From CALVGQ01 sp964370435 (GTDB lineage: Bacteria; Bacillota_I; Bacilli_A; Erysipelotrichales; Erysipelotrichaceae): a stretch of 64,000 bases of DNA. Positions 56,034 through 64,000 of the stretch are shown piece after piece. Under the pieces are notes generated by a model. It had not been told where the DNA came from, did not search any database, and saw only the letters and a list, made by a program, of their open reading frames with translations. The position numbers were made by a program, and so were the translations under genes. Location: positions 1 through 64,000 of the forward strand of contig CAYJJG010000005.1 in assembly GCA_964370435.1 (NCBI GenBank). Reading direction: 5' to 3'. Every line of letters starts with the position of its first letter. Within the stretch, counting starts at the first letter, position 1.

Positions 56034-57542
56034 TTAACCTCCTATTTGTATTACCATAGATGAGTATGGTGCTAACTTCGCAATATTATTTTCAATTTTA
56101 TTTGCTTCAAAATCATTTAAACTATCACTTTTAATATAATCATATGGAATAGTATACTGTACACTTTGATCAGAAAAATTATGTAAAACAATAATTTTCT
56201 CATCCTCACTTTCATGCAGCATTGCATATAGTGCAGAATCTTCTACCTCTAGTTTTGTGATTGCTCCACTTTCAAAACAAGCATATTGATTTCTAAGTGT
56301 AATCGCCTCTAAATAATGATTAAGCATAGCATCATCTTCTTCTAATTGACTTTGAACACTAGTTTCTATTTGATTGGTATAATCACTACCTGGTGGATAA
56401 TTACATAATCCTTCTTCATTTTTATCGCCCCATAACATAGGCAAACGTTTATTAGGATCATTCCCACTTCCTAGCATCCCAATTTCTTCACCATAATAAA
56501 GAAATATTTTCCCTTTGCTTAGTAAAAGAACATCAATCAATAATCTTTGTTTTTCCTCAAAAGCTTTAAAAAAGCCACCACTTCTACCTTGATCATGATT
56601 AGATATAAATATACTATCCGTAATATCTTCATCAATAGTATGAAGCTCTTGGTCATGATTATCAAACCATGTAGCTAAACTTTCACCATTTCCATTTCTT
56701 ATATTGGTTACTATTTTACCATCAGTACTTGAAGCAGGAAAGTTAAATAAACTATCAATTCCACTCTCGTAGTGGGTATATATAGTTTGTGCATCACTCC
56801 ATACTTCACCTACTAAAAAGGCATCTGGGTTAACTTGTTTTACCATTGATTCAAACCAACTTAGAAATTCATTGGTTTTACTACTTTGTGCGTAATAATG
56901 CATAGCTGCATCTAAGCGAAAACCAGCTACCCCTTTATCTAGCCAAAATGTAGCAATATCTTCTATGTGTGCTCTTACTTCAGAATTATCTAAATTTAAA
57001 TCAGGCATAGTATCAGTAAATACTGCCTCATAATATAAATTTTCCTGTATTTTGACTGTATGATTTTGAGCCTCACTATAGAAATGATAATAGTCACATT
57101 TACTATCACTACTATCACATTGATAATTCATTGCCTGTGTTTTAGCCTCAATAAACCAAGGATGTTCACTAGATGTGTGATTTAAAACTAAATCGATGAT
57201 AATATCAATATTATATTTTTCTGCTTCTTGTATTAGTTGTTCAAAATCTTCCATTGTTCCAAAATCAGCATCTATTTCATAATAATCCTTAACATCGTAT
57301 TTATGATAAGTATCACTAGGATGGATAGGAGTTAGCCAAATACCTTCAATCTGAAGTTGATTTAGATAAGGTAACTTCGCTGTGATACCTTTTAAATCTC
57401 CGATACCATCTTCATTACTATCATAAAATGAACCTACAAATATTTGATAATAGATAGAACTATTTTCATTACTAACTATGCTAGTTTGAGGTTGACATCC
57501 CAACAAACACATTACAATCAGGATAACAACAATCTTTTTCAT
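56034..57542 (-). CDS. GH13 alpha-amylase/alpha-glucosidase-like lipoprotein
   Basis: The product is 502 residues. Lipoprotein signal with lipobox LLGC (Cys16), so it is anchored outside the membrane. GH13 regions: region I DLVLNHTS, region II GFRLDAAMH (nucleophile Asp), region III FLVGEVW (acid/base Glu), region IV FISNHDQGR (Asp). Two cysteines close together (YQCDSSDSKCDY) may form a disulfide in a calcium-site loop. The ATG overlaps the malG stop (TAATG). It probably trims extracellular glucans to maltodextrins for MalE. Product specificity unknown. Confidence 0.92.
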   Translation of the reverse strand: MKKIVVILIVMCLLGCQPQTSIVSNENSSIYYQIFVGSFYDSNEDGIGDLKGITAKLPYLNQLQIEGIWLTPIHPSDTYHKYDVKDYYEIDADFGTMEDFEQLIQEAEKYNIDIIIDLVLNHTSSEHPWFIEAKTQAMNYQCDSSDSKCDYYHFYSEAQNHTVKIQENLYYEAVFTDTMPDLNLDNSEVRAHIEDIATFWLDKGVAGFRLDAAMHYYAQSSKTNEFLSWFESMVKQVNPDAFLVGEVWSDAQTIYTHYESGIDSLFNFPASSTDGKIVTNIRNGNGESLATWFDNHDQELHTIDEDITDSIFISNHDQGRSGGFFKAFEEKQRLLIDVLLLSKGKIFLYYGEEIGMLGSGNDPNKRLPMLWGDKNEEGLCNYPPGSDYTNQIETSVQSQLEEDDAMLNHYLEAITLRNQYACFESGAITKLEVEDSALYAMLHESEDEKIIVLHNFSDQSVQYTIPYDYIKSDSLNDFEANKIENNIAKLAPYSSMVIQIGG

Positions 57543-58393
57543 TATCCTTTAGCTCCTCCAGCAGTAACACCACCTACATAATACTTCTGCATCTTTATAA
57601 ACAAGATGGTTATTGGTATAGCAATTAATACTGCACCAGCACAAAACTGGGTAAAGTAAGTTTGAATATTTTCTCTAGACAACATTTGAAATAAACCCAG
57701 GGCTACTGTATAGTTTTGATAATTATCTTTCATGATTACTGATACAAAGATAAAATCAACCCATGGAGCAATAAACGAGGTTAAAATCGTATATACTACA
57801 ACTGGTTTACTCATAGGTAATATAATTTTCCAAAACACTTGATTTTTAGTAGCACCATCAAGCAGTGCTGCTTCATCAATAGACTTAGGTACAGTATCAA
57901 AAAAGCCTTTGGCAATATAATATCCCATCGCTGCTCCACCTGAATAAACTAAGATTAAGCTAAATAAACTTTGAGATAATCCTACTGCTTTTAAAATATG
58001 ATAGATGGCTACCATAGACATAAATCCTGGAAACATTCCAAGTACTAAGATAACATTCATTAACGGCTTGCGCGCTTTAAATCGTAGTCTTGAAAAAGCA
58101 TAACTAGTTAATAAAACAAGTATAGTAGTGATTGCACAAGTAATCACCGCTACAAATAAAGTATTTAAGAACCATCTAGGATAATTAAACAAAGTGGTAT
58201 CTGTAAAGAGTTTAGTATAATTATCTAATGTGAATTCTTTTGGGATTAAATACTTAGTATAAGCACCAGGCTCTGCTCTAAAAGATTGAAGAATTAACCA
58301 AAAAATTGGAAACAACCAGACTAAACTTAATACAGTTAACCCTGCATAAGTAAATCCATTCGATATTCTTTTTGTACGTGCTCTTGAACTCAT
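57542..58393 (-). CDS. malG: Maltodextrin ABC permease, MalG type
   Basis: The product is 283 residues with six membrane helices. The EAA loop SIDEAALLDGATKNQVFWKIILP (in pieces) docks the ATPase. An N-terminal basic segment RARTKRISNG and C-terminal YVGGVTAGGAKG are typical of MalG. GAAAGGAGAGTG precedes the ATG. The start overlaps malF by four bases and the end overlaps the amylase gene. Confidence 0.94.
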   Translation of the reverse strand: MSSRARTKRISNGFTYAGLTVLSLVWLFPIFWLILQSFRAEPGAYTKYLIPKEFTLDNYTKLFTDTTLFNYPRWFLNTLFVAVITCAITTILVLLTSYAFSRLRFKARKPLMNVILVLGMFPGFMSMVAIYHILKAVGLSQSLFSLILVYSGGAAMGYYIAKGFFDTVPKSIDEAALLDGATKNQVFWKIILPMSKPVVVYTILTSFIAPWVDFIFVSVIMKDNYQNYTVALGLFQMLSRENIQTYFTQFCAGAVLIAIPITILFIKMQKYYVGGVTAGGAKG

Positions 58394-59784
58394 TGGAAAT
58401 CACTCTCTCCTTTCACAGCTTTGGTGTTATTATAGGTTAACAACGAAACAAAGGCTAAAATCACAAATATAATAATTCCGATAGTACTTGCTAAGGCATA
58501 GTTTTGCTCATTAACAGTCAGTTTATATAGCCAGGTTACTAGTAAGTCCGTTTCTCCTGCTTGATATAAATCAAGTGACTTAGGATCACCACCAGTCAAT
58601 AAGTAAATTACATTAAAGTTATTTATATTAGCCATAAACTGGGTTATTAAATAGGGTGTAGTCACATGTAACATGTACGGAAGTGTTATTGCAAAAAATT
58701 GCTTCACTGGTGATGCTCCATCAATTTTACTAGCTTCATATAAATCTTGTGGAATATTCATTAAGATCCCACTAGTAATCAACATAGTATAAGGAACACC
58801 TACCCATAAATTAATGACTATAACGGTAATTTTAGCAACTGTACCATTAGTCAAGAATGGTATCGCATCACCAATTATTCCTAAATCTAGTAATACATTA
58901 TTTAATGCACCACCATCAGCTAGTAATTTAGACATCAACATTAAACTAACAAATTGTGGTACTGCAATCGTAATAATAAAGATGGTACGCCACATTTTCT
59001 TAAATTTAATACCTTTTTTATTAATAACGATTGCCAACAACATCCCAAATATATAGTTTAAGAAAGTTGCAAATATTGCCCAAACAATAGTCCATGCAAA
59101 TAATCGTCCAAAAGTTTCTGTCCACATTGGATTTTGATAAAGCACTTGTTTAAAGTTTTCTAATCCAACCCAAGTAAATAAATTGCCTGGAGGCTGATGT
59201 AGTTTATCAAAATTTGTAAATGCCATTAAAATCATAAATATTAATGGTACTACAGTAAATAAAAAAGTTAAAACTAGTGGTACAAACAATACAGTAATAT
59301 GAAATTTAGAATCAAATAAATCTGCCCACTCTTCTTTAAAGCTCTTTATATGCTCTTTATTTAATGCTTTAATTTGATTATTACGGGCTATTTTTATATT
59401 CATTAGATAGAGTACAAAAATACCAATGCTTACTAATACTACACTAACACCAAATAAAAGTAGAAGCATCGAGTTATCGCCTTTAATAACCTCATATATC
59501 TGTAGCTCTTCATTCCAAACTTCACCTTGTGTATTTATACCCAGTGTGGATAGCATAGATAAATAATACAAACCATTAGTTATCATAAAGTAAATATACG
59601 TTACTTGAATCATTAAAAAGATTAATCCTTTCACAAGCTGATTTCTTGCGATCATACCAAATCCCATAATGAAATAACTTAATCTAGTAATCCAGTCACC
59701 ATGAATAAAATAAGCAAAAAAGTTTACAAATCCATTCTTAATGGTTTTAAACCCTGATAAAACCTTGTTTAGTGCGTTTTTCAT
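58390..59784 (-). CDS. malF: Maltodextrin ABC permease, MalF type
   Basis: The product is 464 residues. The N-terminal ~130 residues contain extra hydrophobic helices (a domain common in Gram-positive MalF), then the six-helix permease with EAA loop IPQDLYEASKIDGASPVKQFF (in pieces). GGGGTGATTAA precedes the ATG. It overlaps malG as ATGA. A terminator-like hairpin and a second hairpin lie between malE and malF, likely setting expression ratios. Confidence 0.94.
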   Translation of the reverse strand: MKNALNKVLSGFKTIKNGFVNFFAYFIHGDWITRLSYFIMGFGMIARNQLVKGLIFLMIQVTYIYFMITNGLYYLSMLSTLGINTQGEVWNEELQIYEVIKGDNSMLLLLFGVSVVLVSIGIFVLYLMNIKIARNNQIKALNKEHIKSFKEEWADLFDSKFHITVLFVPLVLTFLFTVVPLIFMILMAFTNFDKLHQPPGNLFTWVGLENFKQVLYQNPMWTETFGRLFAWTIVWAIFATFLNYIFGMLLAIVINKKGIKFKKMWRTIFIITIAVPQFVSLMLMSKLLADGGALNNVLLDLGIIGDAIPFLTNGTVAKITVIVINLWVGVPYTMLITSGILMNIPQDLYEASKIDGASPVKQFFAITLPYMLHVTTPYLITQFMANINNFNVIYLLTGGDPKSLDLYQAGETDLLVTWLYKLTVNEQNYALASTIGIIIFVILAFVSLLTYNNTKAVKGESDFQ

Positions 59785-59807
59785 TTAATCACCCCTTAAA
59801 ATCTCAA

Positions 59808-59870
59808 CTATCTTTATAAAGATAGCTTTTTTAATTATTAAAAAGAAAGAGCACACCAAGTGGCGTGCTC
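59808..59870 (-). terminator. Attenuator-like hairpins between malE and malF
   Basis: Just after malE, GAGCACGCC-ACTT-GGTGTGCTC followed by TTTCTTTTT on the minus strand (59841-59870) forms a terminator; its only imperfect pair is a G-U. A second hairpin, CTATCTTTATAAAGATAG (59808-59825), sits 20-odd bases before the malF ribosome site. Confidence 0.78.
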
Positions 59871-59884
59871 CGTATATCTAGAAT

Positions 59885-61102
59885 TTATTCTTGGATTTGA
59901 GCAACCATATCATCAAGTAATTCTTGTGTTGATTTTGAATAATCTTTAGCTTCTAACACTGTTCCAAGTGCTTCAGCTGGTGCCCAATATGTTCCTAAAA
60001 CATCTTTTTGAGAAGTTGCATATTGTGATTGATTAGCAAGTGCAGCAAGTGCAGCATCAGCTAATACAGCCTCTGATTGAGCAACATTGATATTAGCAGG
60101 TCCCATTTGACGAACTTCGAAACGAGTTAATTGGTTAGCTTCGTTTGTTAACCAAGCAGCTAAATCCATTGCTTCTACTGGGAATTCAGTTTGTGAATTA
60201 ACACCCATTAATTTGTATCCAGCAAATGATCCCATTTGAACTGCACCATCAGCTGTATTGTATGTTGGAAGTTTAGTTGCAGCATAGTTTTCAGCTAATG
60301 CTTCTGAAACAGTTCCAGCCATCCAAGTACCTGATACACCAGCAGCGATTGAACCATCTTGTAAACCAGCAGTTAATACTGCATCATCACCAGTTAAGAA
60401 TGCTGGGTGAGCAGTGATTGCTTTAATAGCTTCTGCAGCTTCTACACCATTAGCATCGTTGAAGTTTGTATCTTGTTTTCCATCTTCACCAATTGATAAT
60501 ACTCCACCATTTCCTAAGAAGAATGATGCAATATACCAACCATTAGATACATCCATGAATACTTTTTTACCAGCAGCATCAGCTACATCTAACATTGTTT
60601 CAAATGATTCAACATCAGTTGCTGTGAATACGCTTGAATTATAATACATGAAATATCCATTATCAGCTGTCATTGGATAAGCATAAAGTTGACCGTCAAT
60701 TGATGCAGCATCAATTGTACCAGGTGCATAAATTTCTGAGAAATTTTCAGTATTTCTAGTTACTTTATATAAAGCACCAGCATTTACTAAATCACGAATT
60801 TGATCATTTGCAAACGCAAACACATCAGCAGCAGCTTCTGGATCTTCTAAGTACTTAGTTTTAGCATCAGGTTCTCCAACTACACCTAATGTAATGTCCC
60901 AAGTTGTTTCAGGATAAGCAGCTTTGAAATCTTCAATCATTGTCCCAAGCATAGCTTGATCATCTTGCGACCCCCAAACTCTTAATGAAACTGATTTCAT
61001 TTCATCTGAACCACCATCTCCACTTGGCTCATCAGTTGTTCCTGTAGAACAACCAGTAAATGTTAAAATTGCAGCAAGAAACAAAACTAATAATTTTTTC
61101 AT
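59885..61102 (-). CDS. malE: Maltodextrin-binding lipoprotein
   Basis: Start ATG 61100-61102 (405 residues) after GGAGGAAGAG. Lipobox FTGC, then a Gly/Ser/Asp linker, then a type 1 extracellular sugar-binding domain (VSLRVWGSQDDQAMLGTMIEDFKAAYPE, in pieces; GVSGTWMAG; MGSFAGYKLMGVN). It captures maltodextrins for MalFG. First gene of the operon malE-malF-malG-amylase-malQ. Codon use is more biased than its neighbours' (many GCA/GCT), consistent with high expression. Confidence 0.93.
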   Translation of the reverse strand: MKKLLVLFLAAILTFTGCSTGTTDEPSGDGGSDEMKSVSLRVWGSQDDQAMLGTMIEDFKAAYPETTWDITLGVVGEPDAKTKYLEDPEAAADVFAFANDQIRDLVNAGALYKVTRNTENFSEIYAPGTIDAASIDGQLYAYPMTADNGYFMYYNSSVFTATDVESFETMLDVADAAGKKVFMDVSNGWYIASFFLGNGGVLSIGEDGKQDTNFNDANGVEAAEAIKAITAHPAFLTGDDAVLTAGLQDGSIAAGVSGTWMAGTVSEALAENYAATKLPTYNTADGAVQMGSFAGYKLMGVNSQTEFPVEAMDLAAWLTNEANQLTRFEVRQMGPANINVAQSEAVLADAALAALANQSQYATSQKDVLGTYWAPAEALGTVLEAKDYSKSTQELLDDMVAQIQE

Positions 61103-61126
61103 TCTTTCTCTTCCTCCCACGTTTAT

Positions 61127-61184
61127 GAAAACGTTTTCTTAACTACATAGTACACAATATTTATAAACTATGCAAGCGTTTTCT
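61127..61184 (-). promoter_or_regulatory. malE promoter with two LacI-type operators
   Basis: Minus strand TTGCAT (61170-61175), 17-bp spacer, TACTAT (61147-61152). Operator 1, the perfect palindrome GAAAACGTTTTC (61127-61138), lies just downstream of the -10. Operator 2, TGCAAGCGTTTTCT (61171-61184), overlaps the -35 and is less symmetrical, closer to a cre shape, so CcpA is an alternative binder. Confidence 0.82.
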
Positions 61185-61399
61185 TTTTTTATTTTTATTT
61201 TTTTAATTTTTCCATTAAATTATAGATAAAATTACATTACTTTCTTTATAGTATGTTAAATGACACTTAAAATATGAAAATAAACATAAATTATTATATA
61301 AATAAAATAATTACTTTTGTATTTCCTAACTGTAGAAAATTTTAAATCCTATTTTTCTAACAAGTAGTATTCTAATAAAAATAGACCTATACATTAGAA

Positions 61400-61565
61400 G
61401 GCATCAGCTTGATATCTCCCTATAAGTCCATTTCGTTAATCCCACCAAAACGCTCAGACAGTAGCATCTTTTAGCTGTGTAGGTAAATTTTTGATGTTGT
61501 CTAGCTCTTGTTCTACTATACAGTAGCAAATCGGTTCATTTCAATAGCGCACAAACTAAACATAC
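61400..61565 (-). pseudogene. Decayed coding fragment, family unknown
   Basis: Three short minus-strand frames follow each other with shifts between them: ..IEMNRFATV, then VEQELDNIKNLPTQLKDATV, then SERFGGINEMDL before a stop. The sequences look like natural protein and are collinear, suggesting a gene with at least two indels. I cannot name the family. The 61190-61400 stretch shows nothing. Confidence 0.45.
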
Positions 61566-61703
61566 TAGTAATAATTTCTCTAGCTACTATTTTCATTTGT
61601 AAGAAAAGCCATTATATAAAATTTATTTAACTGCTCAAAATAACGCTTTTGATTGTTTAATTTTGACTATAGCATTATTCAATGTAGTTTATACAAGTAT
61701 CGC

Positions 61704-62005
61704 TCATTTTTTACGCAATCTTATTGTCATTATTATCGGAGCACGCTCTTTATCAAAAGGCACCTCATAGAAACCATCAACTACAAATCCTGCTTGGAAT
61801 GCCACGTTGAGAATATTCTTATTGAACGATGATAGTAGTTTTGCAGCATAGGTTGTCCTTCAATTGCAATATCTTTATTTATACAGTTTGTAAAATAATC
61901 ACCATTTTCATAAGTAAAACAAGGATGATGTGTTGTAAAAACAAAAACACCATCGTGATCAAGCATTTCGAAAACTGCTTTGAATAATGAAGCTATTTCA
62001 GATAT
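61704..62005 (-). pseudogene. SAM-dependent methyltransferase remnant
   Basis: The C-terminal half of a class I methyltransferase: FEMLDHDGVFVFTTHHPCF and a YYHRSI segment, a frameshift near 61811-61828, then NILNVAFQAGFVVDGFYEVPF and a terminal RLRKK stop at 61704. The N-terminal SAM-binding half is not found. It lies directly downstream of the UvrA-like gene. Clearly non-functional. Confidence 0.7.
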
Positions 62006-62039
62006 TCATTATGAAATTTTTCCTCTCTATTATATGGAA

Positions 62040-62126
62040 TTAATTTTCACTATACTTATACCAATCTCTTTTAGGATTAATTGGAACACCGTAAAATCTT
62101 GAAATGATAAATTTGTCTGAGATTTT
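62040..62126 (-). pseudogene. Short coding remnant after the UvrA-like gene
   Basis: An open stretch of ~28 codons (ISRFYGVPINPKRDW in its centre) ends at TAA 62040-62042 and has a TAG just upstream. Possibly another piece of a decayed gene; not recognised. Confidence 0.3.
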
Positions 62127-62137
62127 CTACATGTGCA

Positions 62138-64000
62138 TTAAACTAAAAATTTTCCTGTTATACTCTTTTCATTAACTGCAAGCTCAAAAGGTGTGCCAGT
62201 AGCTATAATTTCTCCACCTTTATCACCACCCTGCGCACCAAGTTCAATGATGTAATCACTCTTAGATAAAATAGCTGAATTATGCTCAATTACAAATACT
62301 GAGTTGCCCTGAGATACTAATTTTCTAAGCAATTCTAAAAGCTTTTCACTATCTGAGGGATGAAGTCCTGTGGTTGGCTCATCTAAAAGATATACTGTGT
62401 TACCTGAGCTTCCCTTTGCGAGTTCTTTTGAGAGTTTTAGTCTTTGACATTCGCCTCCAGAGAGCGTTGTAGTAGATTGTCCGAGTTTTAGATAAGCGAG
62501 TCCAACTTGATTTATAACACTGAGTTTTTTATGAATTTCTTTGTTTTTCTCAAAAAACTCAAGATTTTCAAGAATTGTCATATTTAAAATATCAGAAATA
62601 CTTTTATCTTTGTATGTTACCGATAGTACTTTCTTCTTAAACCTATGCCCCTTACAAACTGGACAGGTAACTTCAACATCATCTAAAAACTGCATATCAA
62701 GCGCAATTACTCCAAGACCTTCACATTTTTCGCAACGTCCGCCTTTAACATTAAACGAAAAATCAGAAGGTTTAAGTTTTAGATTTTTTGCTTCACTTTG
62801 AGAAGAAAACAGCTCTCTAATTAGCGTAAAAACTTCTGTATATGTTGCAACATTACTTCTACTTTGCCTTCCTATTGGGGTTTGGTCAATTTTAATTATC
62901 GCTGAAATATAGTCAAACCCATTAATAGACTCAGCATTTTTTCTCCGCTCTAGCACATCAAAAACAAGGCTACTTTTACCACTTCCTGAAACACCAGCAA
63001 AAGAAACAAGCTGACCAAGCGGGATATCGACACAAACATTTTTAAGATTATGTGCTGTAGCATTTTTAATCTCTATAAATCTGTTACACTCTATTTTTTT
63101 ATCATTAGGTTTTGGTTTTTCTGCTCTCAAATACTTTGCTGTCATTGAAGTCTCAAATTGTGAAACCTCTGAAACTGTACCGCTTGCAACAATTTCTCCA
63201 CCAAGAGATCCGGCATTAGGACCAAAATCAATCACATAGTCACACTGCTTTACAAAATCCATATCGTGTTCAATCACAAGAACTGTATTACCAAGTTCAC
63301 GCAGTTTTTTTATTGCCATTAACAATTGCTCAGTATCTCGCGGATGAAGTCCTGTGGTTGGTTCATCTAAAATATAAAGCACTCCTGTAAGACCACTTTC
63401 TAAAATGTTTACCAGTCTTATTCGCTGACTTTCGCCGCCTGAAAGTGTGCTAACAGGACGATCAATTGAAAGATATTCCAATCCGATTTTTACAATGCCT
63501 TGTGTTCTTTTAGAAATATCTTTGATAACAACAGCTGCAATTTCATTGGCAGATGGCGATAAACTATTTTGTGTATCTTTAAGAAACTGAGCAAGTTTAG
63601 ACATTGAGTATGTACTTACTTCTACGATAGTTTTTCCACCAAGTTTTGCAGTTCTTCCATCAAAACCAAGCCTTGTTCCACCACATTGATCACAAGGTGT
63701 GCTTACAATGGCATTAGCAATCACCGTGTTGGTAACTTTTTTTGTAGCAGATTCCACTACCTTTTTGTTTACAAAAGTTCTAAGACCCTCAACATAACCA
63801 TCCATTACACGCTTAGGCTTTTTGATATTTGAAAAACGCTTTGTAAACTCCTCACTGTCCACCCCATCAAGTAGTACTAGCATTTCAAGTTCATTAAAAT
63901 CTTTAACAGGTTTTGTAACATCAAAAGTAAACCCGTAGTGCTTACCACAAGCCTCATGAACAGCTGAATAATGCTCCCAAAAAGTCGAATTACCCCAAAT
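62138..64000 (-). CDS. UvrA-like ABC ATPase (short UvrA paralogue), N-terminus cut by window edge
   Basis: The frame is open from base 64000, so the ATG at 63883 is internal; 620 residues are visible and the N-terminal ATPase start is missing. Seen: zinc-finger half CDQCGGTRLGF; first signature STLSGGESQRIRLV with LDEPTTGLHP; second Walker A GVSGSGKSSLVFD; zinc finger CEKCEGLGV..CPVCKGH; second TTLSGGECQRLKLS with LDEPTTGLHP. Spacing suggests a short UvrA2-type protein without the full UvrB-binding insert. Such paralogues are linked to tolerance of DNA-binding drugs. The gene reads visibly richer in G+C than its neighbours and is flanked by decayed genes, suggesting transfer. Confidence 0.88.
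   Translation of the reverse strand: MWGNSTFWEHYSAVHEACGKHYGFTFDVTKPVKDFNELEMLVLLDGVDSEEFTKRFSNIKKPKRVMDGYVEGLRTFVNKKVVESATKKVTNTVIANAIVSTPCDQCGGTRLGFDGRTAKLGGKTIVEVSTYSMSKLAQFLKDTQNSLSPSANEIAAVVIKDISKRTQGIVKIGLEYLSIDRPVSTLSGGESQRIRLVNILESGLTGVLYILDEPTTGLHPRDTEQLLMAIKKLRELGNTVLVIEHDMDFVKQCDYVIDFGPNAGSLGGEIVASGTVSEVSQFETSMTAKYLRAEKPKPNDKKIECNRFIEIKNATAHNLKNVCVDIPLGQLVSFAGVSGSGKSSLVFDVLERRKNAESINGFDYISAIIKIDQTPIGRQSRSNVATYTEVFTLIRELFSSQSEAKNLKLKPSDFSFNVKGGRCEKCEGLGVIALDMQFLDDVEVTCPVCKGHRFKKKVLSVTYKDKSISDILNMTILENLEFFEKNKEIHKKLSVINQVGLAYLKLGQSTTTLSGGECQRLKLSKELAKGSSGNTVYLLDEPTTGLHPSDSEKLLELLRKLVSQGNSVFVIEHNSAILSKSDYIIELGAQGGDKGGEIIATGTPFELAVNEKSITGKFLV

Noticed and set aside
61127..61138. GAAAACGTTTTC considered as a CcpA cre site only
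   Set aside because: It is a perfect palindrome shared with the malP promoter next to a LacI gene, which fits a local repressor better; CcpA is kept as an alternative for the second malE site.

Overview
The window is low-G+C, densely coded bacterial DNA from the Bacillota. The supporting signs are strong AGGAGG-type ribosome sites, sigma-A type promoters, CIRCE elements with an hrcA-grpE-dnaK-dnaJ cluster, ribonuclease J, RecU, a DnaD-like protein, CsoR, and the neighbourhoods tseB-dnaD-nth / recU-ponA and rsmD-coaD-ylbJ, which resemble Bacillus. An Erysipelotrichia-like lineage is my guess from the general look of the proteins; nothing here proves it. A run of ten Ns inside dnaK marks a draft or metagenome assembly. 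No rRNA, tRNA, CRISPR array or intact insertion sequence was seen.

Layout. 1-3.9 kb: truncated guaA, a DUF2130 protein and pepD. 4.0-8.9 kb: a tightly overlapped minus-strand operon of an McrB-like GTPase, an McrC-like nuclease and a KAP-family P-loop NTPase, read here as a candidate three-gene type IV restriction/defence island. 9.2-19.6 kb: PAP2 phosphatase, recU-PBP1, a tryptophan-periodic TPR protein, nth-dnaD-tseB, a secreted thioredoxin-like protein, glycerate kinase and nitroreductase. 19.9-24.4 kb: a surface protein with cysteine-rich Ig-like modules, a two-gene membrane pair and a decayed locus. 24.4-32.9 kb: the heat-shock block clpB, dnaJ, a polysaccharide deacetylase lipoprotein, dnaK, grpE, hrcA, with CIRCE operators at both hrcA and clpB. 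33-44.5 kb: housekeeping genes (histidinol phosphatase, YlbJ-like, coaD, rsmD, ftsW, def, RNase J), a ferritin-like protein, M24 peptidase, VOC protein, an iron-sulfur aldo/keto reductase and a TetR regulator. 44.5-48.8 kb: an FMN/FAD surface flavoprotein reductase and a csoR-regulated metal ATPase. 48.8-61.2 kb: an alpha-glucan locus comprising an MsmX-type ABC ATPase, a PucR-type regulator, a LacI regulator, maltodextrin phosphorylase, and a malE-malF-malG-amylase-malQ operon. 61.2-64 kb: decayed gene fragments and a truncated UvrA-like ABC protein of visibly different base composition.

The glucan genes form a coherent pathway. A surface GH13 lipoprotein trims glucans, MalE/F/G with the MsmX-type ATPase import maltodextrins, and MalQ and MalP convert them to glucose and glucose-1-phosphate. 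Matching GAAAACGTTTTC-type palindromes at both promoters suggest control by the adjacent LacI protein.

The two observations most worth following are the McrBC-KAP operon and the PgaB/IcaB-like deacetylase lodged between dnaK and dnaJ, which should place cell-surface modification under HrcA control.
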